Assembly: GCA_026414325.1 (NCBI GenBank)
Contig: JAOAJF010000022.1
Location: 1 to 13,347, forward strand
Length of the DNA: 13,347 nucleotides
DNA from: Microcaldota archaeon
GTDB lineage: Archaea > Micrarchaeota > Micrarchaeia > Anstonellales > Anstonellaceae
Direction of reading: 5' to 3'
The first letter of the stretch is position 1, and each line of letters starts with the position of its first letter. The position numbers and the translations under genes are program-made. This document shows, piece by piece, positions 6,091-12,035 of the stretch. The notes below the pieces were generated by a model. The model ran no database searches, had not been told where the DNA came from, and was given only the letters and a program-made list of their open reading frames with translations.

Positions 6091-7318
6091 GAATCTGAAA
6101 CTTAAGGATAATATTGACTATAATATAAAAACACTAAAACATTCCTCGATTAGAACAGCTTTAACTGTTTTAGGAATAGTAATTGGAGTGTGGGCAATAA
6201 TTTCTTTAATTGGAATTACAGAAGGATTAAAAAAAACTGTTGATGAATTAATTGAAGTTTTCGGACCAAATAATATAGCTATCTCTCCAGGTACCCCACT
6301 TTCTCAGATAGGTTTTTCTGGATCAGTTAGACCAACCAAAGGAAAGCTTTTTGAAAAAGATATGCAAGCAATTTCTTCTATTGTAGGAATAAGAAAAATT
6401 TTGCCTTTTTTGATGGGGCCTGTAGATGTAAAGTATAAAGATCAGCAAATAAGAATCACAATTATGGGAACTTACCCAGAAGATATAGATGAGATATATA
6501 AAGATTATTATGAAATTGAAGAGGGAAGAAAGTTAAAAAATTCTGACAGAAAAGTTGCTGTTTTAGGAAACAGCATAGCAAAAAATACTTTTGATAAAGA
6601 AATTTTAGTTGGACAAAAAATTTATATTGGAAAACAAAAAGAAGAATTTGTTGTGGTTGGGATTTTTAAAAAGAAAGGTAGTTTGGAAGGAATGGATGTA
6701 GACAGCTCGATATTTGTAAATTATGAAGATGCAAGAGAAATTTTTAAACAAACTAAATTACCAAAAGAAATAGATGCAATTTTAGTAAATGTTGAGCCAG
6801 GTTTTGATGTAGAAAATATTGCTCGATTAATAGAATATAGATTAGCTAGCTTGCATAAAGTTAGCGTTGATCAAAAAGATTTTACTGTATCTACTTCAAA
6901 AACAATTAAGGAAAGAATTGATAGCATTAGTGGATTACTTTCAACATTTTTATTAGGAATTGCTTCGATTTCAATAATAGTTGGGGGAATAGGAATAACT
7001 AATACTATGTATGCATCGGTTTTACAAAGAACCTATGAGATTGGAGTTTTAAGAGCAGTTGGTGCAACAAAAAAAGATATTTTAAATTTGTTTTTGCTTG
7101 AGAGTGGAATAATTGGAATATTTGGAGGAATAGCTGCAGTTTTTTTAGCAATTGTATTATTTTTTATTTTGGGAATTTTTAATGTTAAAACAGTACTGTC
7201 TTTAGAATTAGTTGCTTTTGCTTTATTGTTTGGATTTATTACAGGAATAGCTGCAGGTTATTTGCCTGCAAAAAGAGCAGCTGATCTTGATCCTATCGAA
7301 GCTCTCAGATATGAATAG
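6077..7318 (+). CDS. MacB/FtsX-family ABC permease, second copy
   Basis: A paralogue of the preceding permease with the same order of parts: TM1 (28-49), extracytoplasmic core (60-270), TM2 (285-313), coupling loop RTYEIGVLRAVGATKKDI (318-335), TM3 (341-366), TM4 (373-396) and the end motif YLPAKRAADLDPIEAL. It is 413 residues from the ATG at 6077, which lies 14 bases inside the previous gene. The CTG at 6095 is a serious alternative start. GGTGA at 6086-6090 lies exactly four bases before it, and the protein would then align with the first permease from the very first residue. The gene ends the operon, and its stop abuts the stop of the opposite-strand gene. Confidence 0.92.
   Translation: MQEGENLKLKDNIDYNIKTLKHSSIRTALTVLGIVIGVWAIISLIGITEGLKKTVDELIEVFGPNNIAISPGTPLSQIGFSGSVRPTKGKLFEKDMQAISSIVGIRKILPFLMGPVDVKYKDQQIRITIMGTYPEDIDEIYKDYYEIEEGRKLKNSDRKVAVLGNSIAKNTFDKEILVGQKIYIGKQKEEFVVVGIFKKKGSLEGMDVDSSIFVNYEDAREIFKQTKLPKEIDAILVNVEPGFDVENIARLIEYRLASLHKVSVDQKDFTVSTSKTIKERIDSISGLLSTFLLGIASISIIVGGIGITNTMYASVLQRTYEIGVLRAVGATKKDILNLFLLESGIIGIFGGIAAVFLAIVLFFILGIFNVKTVLSLELVAFALLFGFITGIAAGYLPAKRAADLDPIEALRYE
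6086..6090 (+). promoter_or_regulatory. GGTGA ribosome-binding site pointing to a CTG start at 6095
   Basis: GGTGA overlaps the stop codon of the first permease and is followed by four bases and CTG at 6095-6097. The same GGTGA-four bases-start arrangement precedes the regulator (2219) and the exoprotein (3390). No ribosome-binding site is visible before the ATG at 6077. Confidence 0.55.
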
Positions 7319-7816
7319 CTATTGAAGAAGTTTTTTTAAAACTTTTTTACCAAACTCTTTATTTGTTTTATTTATTTTTAGAAGAACTATTCCCTTCTTT
7401 GGCTGGCCATAAAAAACAAAATCTTTTTGAGAGCAATAGACTAATGCAACAGCTGTAGCTAAATCTTCTTCTCCTTCTATTTCAATAAAAACAGGGCTTT
7501 TTTTCTTTAATGCTTTTTTAAAAATTTTTACAAGCTGAAAAGAAATTGTTCCAGGAGGGTTAGATATTTTTACTAAATTTTTTGCTTTTGAAAAAATTAA
7601 TTTTAAATATTTTTTTGGTGCTGGCTTTCTTTCTATTTTTTTATCAAAAATTACTATGTTTGGAATTATACCTAAAGAAAGTAAAAAATAGCTTGATTTA
7701 TCCCCAACTGCTATTAATTTTCTATATTTTTTTTGAAGAATTTTTAAAACCTCTGACTTTTTTTTATAAATTGGGCCATAAGGCTTAGATAATTTTTTTC
7801 TTAACTGCTCATCCAT
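7319..7816 (-). CDS. GTP-dependent dephospho-CoA kinase (DUF359 family)
   Basis: A 165-residue protein with the conserved blocks of the archaeal DUF359 family, which phosphorylates dephospho-CoA with GTP in the last step of CoA biosynthesis. Visible blocks are GD (38-39) leading into LGIIPNIVIFDKKIER (48-63), NPPGTI (86-91), IEGEEDLA (113-120) and the FYGQPKKGIVLL segment (135-146). These acidic and Gly/Pro motifs are the family's nucleotide and substrate site. The ATG at 7816 lies nine bases after the stop of the surface-protein gene, so the two probably share a transcript. The stop codon touches that of the convergent permease. The protein is very basic (many Lys), as is usual for AT-rich archaea. 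An active enzyme is likely because no motif is missing. Confidence 0.86.
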   Translation of the reverse strand: MDEQLRKKLSKPYGPIYKKKSEVLKILQKKYRKLIAVGDKSSYFLLSLGIIPNIVIFDKKIERKPAPKKYLKLIFSKAKNLVKISNPPGTISFQLVKIFKKALKKKSPVFIEIEGEEDLATAVALVYCSQKDFVFYGQPKKGIVLLKINKTNKEFGKKVLKKLLQ

Positions 7817-7825
7817 AAAAACCAG

Positions 7826-9169
7826 CTAGGCTTCCTTCTTTTTTGGAACAGCCTTAAATATTTCAGAGGGTGAGGGTTTTTTGCTTTCTTGCTCTTTTGG
7901 AGCTTGGCCTGCAGCTGCAACTAAAGACTTGTTTTTATACAGATAAAATGCAACTGCAGCAACAATCACAACTATCACTAAAGTTAAAAGAGAAGAAAAA
8001 TCAAATTTTGAAAAGTCTGGTAAAGAAAATATTGGGGGCTGTTCTTTTTCCAAAACCTTTTGTGTTTGAGTTGAGCCTTCTAAAACAAAAACATCTGAAC
8101 TAATTAAAGTGTTTCCTGCTGAATCTGTTGCCTCAATGCTATATTTTATATTTTTTTGGCCTGACTCTAATTTTAAAATTGCTTCATAAGTGTTGTAGCC
8201 AACACTGTACATTGGCACAAGCCTTTCTATATCTTCAGCTGGATAATACCTTACATTAATCTTTGCTTTTGAGCCTTTAAAAGAAGAAGGATACTTTCCT
8301 GGATCTACAATAACTGCCCTAAGTTGAATAAGATTTCCATCCAGTTTTGTTTTTATATCTTCGATTTTTGGAGGATGAGTATCTAAGACATAAGTAATGG
8401 AATTTTTAGAAGATATATCAAAAGATTCTGAAAACAAATATTTTTGATAGGAGATTTCTGCAATTATTTTTGATTTTGTGAGATTTTCAAACCTTATTAG
8501 CCCCTCACTATCTGTTTTATAAGAAAATGGCCCAATAGTTACTTTTACTCCAGGAATTGGAACTCCGTTATCATCCACTACCCTAAAATTGCAAGAATAA
8601 AGCTCTACATCTACATTTAAAACTAAATCGCTGTTACTAACTTCGAAACTTTTTTCTTGAACTAAATCAAAAAATAATGGCCTGAGAGTATGCTTGCCAG
8701 TTGTTAGTATTAACTCAGCAGTTCCAGATTCATCTGTAAAAATTTCGTATTTTGAGTCTATCAAAAGTTTTAAAGAGAGTGGTTTTCCATCTTTATCTTT
8801 AGCAACAAATCTTACTAAATATGCATCGATTTGTACTGTTCGAGGCATAGTGCCAATATTTGCTTTGAATTTTTCTGAAAAATTTTTATTTTGATAAGAT
8901 ACAAAAACAATATAATCATAATTGGTAAGTGAGGGACTAAACTCTGTATTATAGAGCTTAAAATATGTTCTTCCTCTCTCGTTTGTAAATTGTGTTTGAG
9001 TAGTTGCATTTCCTTTTGCTCTTGAGACTTCCCAAGTAATATAAACTGCTGCATTTGGAACTGGTCTACCCATTTTGTCCAATACTCTAACTTCTACTTC
9101 TTCGTACCATTCAGCAAAAACAGAGAGTATAAATAAGCTGAATATTAAAACCAAATGTTTAATAGCCAT
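7826..9169 (-). CDS. Membrane-anchored surface protein with carboxypeptidase-regulatory-like domains
   Basis: A 447-residue exoprotein. A signal peptide (1-19, ending SVFA) precedes three small beta-sandwich domains (22-118, 119-190, 191-262). Repeats of the type 'V.D..G.P.PG..V.....Y.TD..G...F' mark them as CarboxypepD_reg/Ig-like folds. A fourth, Ig-like domain spans 266-363, with YSIEATDSAGN near its end. After a Pro-rich linker comes a membrane helix (393-411) and a Lys/Pro-rich cytosolic tail (412-447). N54, N96 and N229 are sequons. The architecture resembles the exoprotein of the ABC operon, but no sequence relationship is obvious. Binding of another surface component is inferred. The TATA box at 9187-9199 gives a leaderless start, with no GGTGA motif before the ATG at 9169. 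Confidence 0.82.
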   Translation of the reverse strand: MAIKHLVLIFSLFILSVFAEWYEEVEVRVLDKMGRPVPNAAVYITWEVSRAKGNATTQTQFTNERGRTYFKLYNTEFSPSLTNYDYIVFVSYQNKNFSEKFKANIGTMPRTVQIDAYLVRFVAKDKDGKPLSLKLLIDSKYEIFTDESGTAELILTTGKHTLRPLFFDLVQEKSFEVSNSDLVLNVDVELYSCNFRVVDDNGVPIPGVKVTIGPFSYKTDSEGLIRFENLTKSKIIAEISYQKYLFSESFDISSKNSITYVLDTHPPKIEDIKTKLDGNLIQLRAVIVDPGKYPSSFKGSKAKINVRYYPAEDIERLVPMYSVGYNTYEAILKLESGQKNIKYSIEATDSAGNTLISSDVFVLEGSTQTQKVLEKEQPPIFSLPDFSKFDFSSLLTLVIVVIVAAVAFYLYKNKSLVAAAGQAPKEQESKKPSPSEIFKAVPKKKEA

Positions 9170-9186
9170 GAATTTTTAAAGAAGTG

Positions 9187-9199
9187 AAATTTTAAAAAG
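9187..9199 (-). promoter_or_regulatory. TATA box of the surface-protein gene, overlapping the 5S terminator
   Basis: The minus strand reads CTTTTTAAAATTT centred about 24-26 nt upstream of the ATG at 9169. Its T run also lies 10-14 bases after the end of the 5S rRNA, so the same bases may terminate the 5S transcript. Confidence 0.5.
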
Positions 9200-9208
9200 A
9201 GTTATTAT

Positions 9209-9320
9209 GTCAGCAACAACTGGCTTTCCCGCAAGATTGCAGTAACGGCCAGTCACAAGCAGGCTTAACTTCCGAGTTCGAGATGGGATCGGGTGTTTCC
9301 CTGCTCTTATGGTCGCTGAC
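9209..9320 (-). rRNA. 5S ribosomal RNA
   Basis: The minus strand folds as 5S rRNA. Helix I pairs the nine-base ends GTCAGCGAC and GTTGCTGAC. Helix II is AGCAGG/CCTGCT, followed by the nearly invariant CCCGATCCCATCTCGAAC and CGGAAGTTAAGCC of helix III and loop B/C. Helix IV is ACTGGC/GCCAGT, and helix V is a very short hairpin, CTGCA-AUCU-TGCGG. The length is about 112 nt, shorter than the roughly 120 nt usual for archaea, with the shortening in the helix IV-V arm. No 16S or 23S is adjacent, so the 5S is unlinked here, as often in archaea. It has its own TATA box. Confidence 0.95.
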
Positions 9321-9341
9321 AGATAATATTATGCTAACAAA

Positions 9342-9354
9342 TTTTTAAATATTT
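9342..9354 (-). promoter_or_regulatory. TATA box of the 5S rRNA gene
   Basis: The minus strand reads AAATATTTAAAAA, centred about 27 nt upstream of the 5S 5' end at 9320, in the short gap between the 5S and ndk. This shows the 5S is transcribed separately from the ribosomal-protein operon upstream. Confidence 0.6.
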
Positions 9355-9365
9355 TACTATTAGGC

Positions 9366-9830
9366 TTAAGCTTCCTCGGTGCTAAAAGTAAAGTCCTCTA
9401 ATGTTTTTTTCCACTCAAAAATTTCTTCTGGTTTAAAAAATCGTTTTATTTCTATCTTTGCAGTCTGCAAACTATCCGAAGCATGAATAACATTAAATTG
9501 TGTAGAAATAGAAAAATCTCCTCTTATTGTTCCGGCTGGAGCTTTCTTTCCATCTGTTGGACCACAAAGCTGGCGCATAATTTCAACTGCTGCTGGTCCT
9601 TCAACAACCATAGCTATAATTGGCCCTGAAGTCATAAATTTTTCTAAAGAGGGATAAAAAGGCTTAGAAAGCAAATGAGAATAATGCTCTTTACAAATTT
9701 CTTTAGACAAACTTAACATTTTCAGACCAACAATTTTTAGCCCTTTTTGTTCTATTCTCTGAATAATTCTTCCTATAAGACTTCTTTGCAATGCATCTGG
9801 CTTTAATAAGACTAAAGTCTGTTCAATCAT
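9366..9830 (-). CDS. ndk: Nucleoside diphosphate kinase
   Basis: A 154-residue Ndk, close to the family's usual 140-155. It transfers the gamma phosphate from ATP to nucleoside diphosphates through a phospho-histidine. The ATP/metal-contacting LLKPDALQR (8-16) contains K10; RGDF (103-106) and the active-site NVIHASDS (113-120) with catalytic H116 are all present. The middle segment MVVEGPAAVEIMRQLCGPTDGKKAPAGTIR, residues 74-103, matches the Kpn loop region. The ATG at 9830 has GGTGA six bases upstream, overlapping the end of the L24e operon gap. It is last in the L7Ae-S28e-L24e-Ndk group, a common archaeal arrangement. Confidence 0.97.
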   Translation of the reverse strand: MIEQTLVLLKPDALQRSLIGRIIQRIEQKGLKIVGLKMLSLSKEICKEHYSHLLSKPFYPSLEKFMTSGPIIAMVVEGPAAVEIMRQLCGPTDGKKAPAGTIRGDFSISTQFNVIHASDSLQTAKIEIKRFFKPEEIFEWKKTLEDFTFSTEEA

Positions 9831-9845
9831 TTTTGCTCACCGAGC

Positions 9846-10133
9846 CTACTTTTTTTGCTCTTGCTCTTTAGCCTTTTTTTGAGCTTCCTTTTCTTTAAGT
9901 TTTTGCTCTATATCTTTTGCTAGTTCAGATTCTTTAACTTGTTTTTCCTTCTTTTTTCCTTCTAAAACTACTGTTTTTTGAGTCCATTTAACTAATCTAC
10001 CATCTCTTTTTAATTTAAGCATGTTTTTTAATGTTTTTGAATTTTTAAAGTAAAGTACAGTACCATCTTTTTTTACATACATTATGCCTTTTCCTGCTAA
10101 AATAGGTTCATTTGAGAATGAATCGTATGGCAC
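9846..10133 (-). CDS. rpl24e: Ribosomal protein L24e lacking the zinc-binding cysteines
   Basis: A 95-residue protein of the large subunit. The L24e core is clear in GKGIMYVKKDGTVLYF (14-29) and KNMLKLKRDGRLVKWTQK (36-53). The usual protein chelates zinc with two CxxC/CxxxC-type pairs. Here the four positions are D4, S7, K30 and T34, and the protein contains no cysteine at all. The fold must be stabilised in another way. Residues about 58-95 form a Lys/Glu/Gln-rich tail that extends the usual archaeal length of about 55-70. The start is a GTG at 10133, with GGTGA at 10139-10143 five bases upstream, overlapping the S28e stop. The gene lies in the expected S28e-L24e-Ndk order, which supports orthology despite the lost cysteines. 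Confidence 0.9.
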   Translation of the reverse strand: MPYDSFSNEPILAGKGIMYVKKDGTVLYFKNSKTLKNMLKLKRDGRLVKWTQKTVVLEGKKKEKQVKESELAKDIEQKLKEKEAQKKAKEQEQKK

Positions 10134-10142
10134 TTAACTCAC

Positions 10143-10355
10143 CTACCTTGCCTTTATTTCTTTTGCTTCTCTTTCAGTTTCCATTAATAAAATTATATCT
10201 CCAACTCTAATAGGACCTTTCACATTTCTTCTAATTACTCGGCCTTTGTCCTTTCCTTCTAAAATTTTACACATTACCTGATAAACTTCTCCATGAATTC
10301 CTGTTTTTGTTTTTTTAACTTCAGTTATTTCTACTGCTACTGGCTCATCTGCCAT
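10143..10355 (-). CDS. rps28e: Ribosomal protein S28e
   Basis: A 70-residue small-subunit protein with the S28e OB-like core. The recognisable stretches are AVEITEVKKTKTGIHGEVYQV (7-27), GRVIRRNVKGPIRVGDIILL (38-57) and the acidic-basic end METEREAKEIKAR. The length equals the family norm. GGTGT is placed five bases before the ATG at 10355, and the gap after L7Ae is 11 bases. It lies between L7Ae and L24e as in many archaea. Confidence 0.97.
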   Translation of the reverse strand: MADEPVAVEITEVKKTKTGIHGEVYQVMCKILEGKDKGRVIRRNVKGPIRVGDIILLMETEREAKEIKAR

Positions 10356-10366
10356 GGATTACACCT

Positions 10367-10822
10367 TTATTTTTTCTTTTTTGTTTCTTTTTCTTTGTGT
10401 TTCTCTTTGTGTTCTTTTTTCTCTTCTTTTTCTTCTTTTGGTGCTTCTTTTCTACTTACTCCACAAAGAGGAGCAACTTTGGTTATAATAGAATCGACTA
10501 GTTCTTGAGCATTTCCTGCTGATTCCACAGCTGCTGCAGAGCAAGGAACTGCTAATCCTAAAGAGCCACCTAAGTCTTTTTTTGTAGGAACATATAAAAA
10601 TGGTACATTGTACTCTTTGCACAATGCAGGAAGGTGCATTACAACTTCTTCTGGCTCTACATCTGAAGCAATAACTACCAGGACTGCTCTTTTTGCTTCT
10701 ATAGATTTTGTAGTTTCATTTGCTCCTTTTTTTACTCTTCCAGACTCGGAAGCTATTGTTAGAGCTTCTAAAGTTTTTGCAACTATTTCTTTTGGTGTTT
10801 CATACAAAATATAGCTTGCCAT
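10367..10822 (-). CDS. rpl7ae: Ribosomal protein L7Ae, kink-turn binding, with charged C-terminal tail
   Basis: L7Ae binds kink-turns in 23S rRNA and is the core protein of archaeal C/D and H/ACA guide RNPs and of RNase P. The RNA-binding motif GRVKKGANETTKSIE (28-42) and the following VVIASDVEPEEVV (49-61), with VPFLYVPTKKDLGGSLG (72-88), are intact. Residues from about 124 to 151 form a Lys/Glu/His-rich tail absent from most family members of about 120 residues. The ATG at 10822 has GGTGA six bases upstream. It is the first gene of the ribosomal operon; the upstream leader carries two copies of TGAGCC that could pair with the same GCTCA. In some archaea this protein represses its own mRNA, so regulation via the leader is plausible. 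Confidence 0.96.
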   Translation of the reverse strand: MASYILYETPKEIVAKTLEALTIASESGRVKKGANETTKSIEAKRAVLVVIASDVEPEEVVMHLPALCKEYNVPFLYVPTKKDLGGSLGLAVPCSAAAVESAGNAQELVDSIITKVAPLCGVSRKEAPKEEKEEKKEHKEKHKEKETKKKK

Positions 10823-10825
10823 AAT

Positions 10826-10866
10826 GGCTCACCTCTCTTTCATAGGCTCATAGCTAAAACTGAGCA
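10826..10866 (-). promoter_or_regulatory. L7Ae 5' leader with two competing pairings
   Basis: On the mRNA strand GCTCA (10865-10861) can pair with TGAGC at 10850-10846 or with TGAGC at 10831-10827. The latter overlaps the GGTGA ribosome-binding site (10833-10829). The two hairpins exclude each other, so one would leave the start accessible and the other would block it. A TATA-like TTTTTAAAC at about 10886-10897 gives a start near 10866 and so a leader of about 43 nt. The switch is inferred from pairing only; I found no convincing kink-turn. Confidence 0.35.
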
Positions 10867-10881
10867 ATATAGATTAGAGAG

Positions 10882-11394
10882 CTATTTGTTTAAAAAACTA
10901 TCTGTTTTTGTGTATTCTTCCTTTAGCTTTTTTACATTCTCTTTTAGATATTGTTTTATTATTGGATGAAGAGAAACCCTCGCAGGATATAAACCTTTTA
11001 AACTATCTTTTTTAATTAATAGAAGTAGATCAATTACTTTTTTTGAAAGCTCTACATCAAAATCCTTTGAAACTATTCGCTTTAGAATTACAACTAAGCT
11101 GCTATTTTCAATAGGTTCTTGTAATTGCTCTAAACCAAAATCAGAGATATCTTTTTTTATTTGACTAAGAGTAGAAAGGCTAAGAGCTATATCTGCTTTT
11201 TTTAGTGCGAATTTTAAAATATTAGAATAATTTAAAAATCTTTTATTAAGATCCATTTCCATAATTGTTTGCTCTAATAAGGCCTTATTAGAAAGATAGT
11301 TTTTGATGGAAGTAGAATAACTTTTATCTGGCCAAAGTCCCCTTAGAACCATTCTTCTTAAAAACGAGCTTCTTGTTGATTTTGACTCCTGCAC
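10882..11394 (-). CDS. Helical-repeat protein, paralogue of the gene at 12649
   Basis: A 170-residue cytosolic, highly helical and basic protein with no recognised family. Two internal copies of a short motif are visible: LRGLWPDKS followed by IKNYL (17-34) and LKGLYPARV followed by IKQYL (132-150). A third segment, SLVVILKRIV with SKKVIDLL (99-124), aligns with SLAEILRKII and SKRAIDIL of the protein encoded at 12649. The start is a GTG at 11394, with GGTG four bases upstream. A separate TATA-like sequence (11436-11450) suggests an independent transcript from the three genes to its right. Function unknown; the 'LxxGxxP' pattern recalls degenerate ankyrin helices but is not diagnostic. Confidence 0.6.
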   Translation of the reverse strand: MQESKSTRSSFLRRMVLRGLWPDKSYSTSIKNYLSNKALLEQTIMEMDLNKRFLNYSNILKFALKKADIALSLSTLSQIKKDISDFGLEQLQEPIENSSLVVILKRIVSKDFDVELSKKVIDLLLLIKKDSLKGLYPARVSLHPIIKQYLKENVKKLKEEYTKTDSFLNK

Positions 11395-11435
11395 AAAACA
11401 CCCCCTTCCTCTTTAAATAAATTTGGATTATTACT

Positions 11436-11450
11436 CTATTTAAATCTTTT
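11436..11450 (-). promoter_or_regulatory. TATA-like element of the 170-residue helical protein gene
   Basis: The minus strand reads AAGATTTAAATAGAG roughly 42-56 nt before the GTG start, which would give a leader of about 23 nt containing the GGTG site. A second AT-rich element at 11413-11424 lies too close to the start for a leader with this site. Confidence 0.35.
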
Positions 11451-11459
11451 TGAGATTTT

Positions 11460-12026
11460 TTATTTTTCTCCTAATTTATTGTTATCTTTTTTTTCTAATG
11501 CAAAAAATTTTACAAACATGGCATTTGCAAAAACATTTAAAGAAATTAATAGAACTTTTTCAATGAAGCTAAAGCTTGATGAAAAAACTCCAACAAAAGC
11601 TAAAAGGTTACCTACACCTAGTAGGCTTAAACTAAAAATCAGCTTTGGTTTTTCTATCTTAATAGGTAGTTGGCTTTTAAAAAAATTTTTTTCAACTAGA
11701 GCTAAATTTGTTTTTAGCAAATTTAGCCGAAGATTTTCTAAATTAGAAATTGAGTTTTTTAGCTCTAAAGAAGAATTTTGCTTTTTTCTAAGTTGTTTTT
11801 TTAGTTCCTTTATTTTCTTTGATATTAATTCGATCTCTTGTTTATTTTTTTCTATTTGTTCTAAATCTTGATTATTTTGCAATATAGATTTTTCAGACCT
11901 AAAATCATTTTTTTGCTTTGCACCATCAAAATAAGGCAACTTTTTTTGAAAAATTTTTTTAGTACAAAATCCTTGCTTTTTTTCTACTTTTTTAAATACT
12001 CTTGCTATTTTTTGCTTGAAAAACAA
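11460..12026 (-). CDS. Coiled-coil protein with two C-terminal membrane helices, hypothetical
   Basis: A 188-residue basic protein. Residues about 51-113 form a long, charged coiled coil (QIEKNKQEIELISKKIKEL and the following Leu-rich heptads). Hydrophobic segments at about 128-150 and 155-177 look like a membrane hairpin with both ends in the cytosol. The start is most likely the TTG at 12026. No in-frame ATG exists before residue 170, and GGGGAT lies about seven bases upstream, overlapping the previous stop. The gap to the upstream ankyrin gene is nine bases, so they share a transcript. No family was recognised. It could tether helical partners encoded upstream to the membrane, but this is inference from the order of genes. 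Confidence 0.62.
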   Translation of the reverse strand: MFFKQKIARVFKKVEKKQGFCTKKIFQKKLPYFDGAKQKNDFRSEKSILQNNQDLEQIEKNKQEIELISKKIKELKKQLRKKQNSSLELKNSISNLENLRLNLLKTNLALVEKNFFKSQLPIKIEKPKLIFSLSLLGVGNLLAFVGVFSSSFSFIEKVLLISLNVFANAMFVKFFALEKKDNNKLGEK

Positions 12027-12035
12027 TTGTATCCC

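Noticed and set aside
7582..8894. Plus-strand frames at 7582-7788, 7870-8103 and 8694-8894
   Set aside because: They are shadows of the dephospho-CoA kinase and surface-protein genes. Their Leu/Phe-rich sequences mirror Lys codons of the real strand.
8815..9054. Minus-strand frame of 79 residues inside the surface-protein gene
   Set aside because: It lies out of frame inside the surface-protein gene on the same strand and shows no start signal.
10293..10814. Plus-strand frames opposite L7Ae and S28e
   Set aside because: Their Phe/Ser/Cys-rich composition is the complement of Lys/Glu-rich tails of the ribosomal proteins.
10826..10866. Canonical kink-turn in the L7Ae leader
   Set aside because: The UGA and GA elements are present singly, but I could not arrange them into a C-stem, three-base bulge and tandem G-A pairs with adequate stems.
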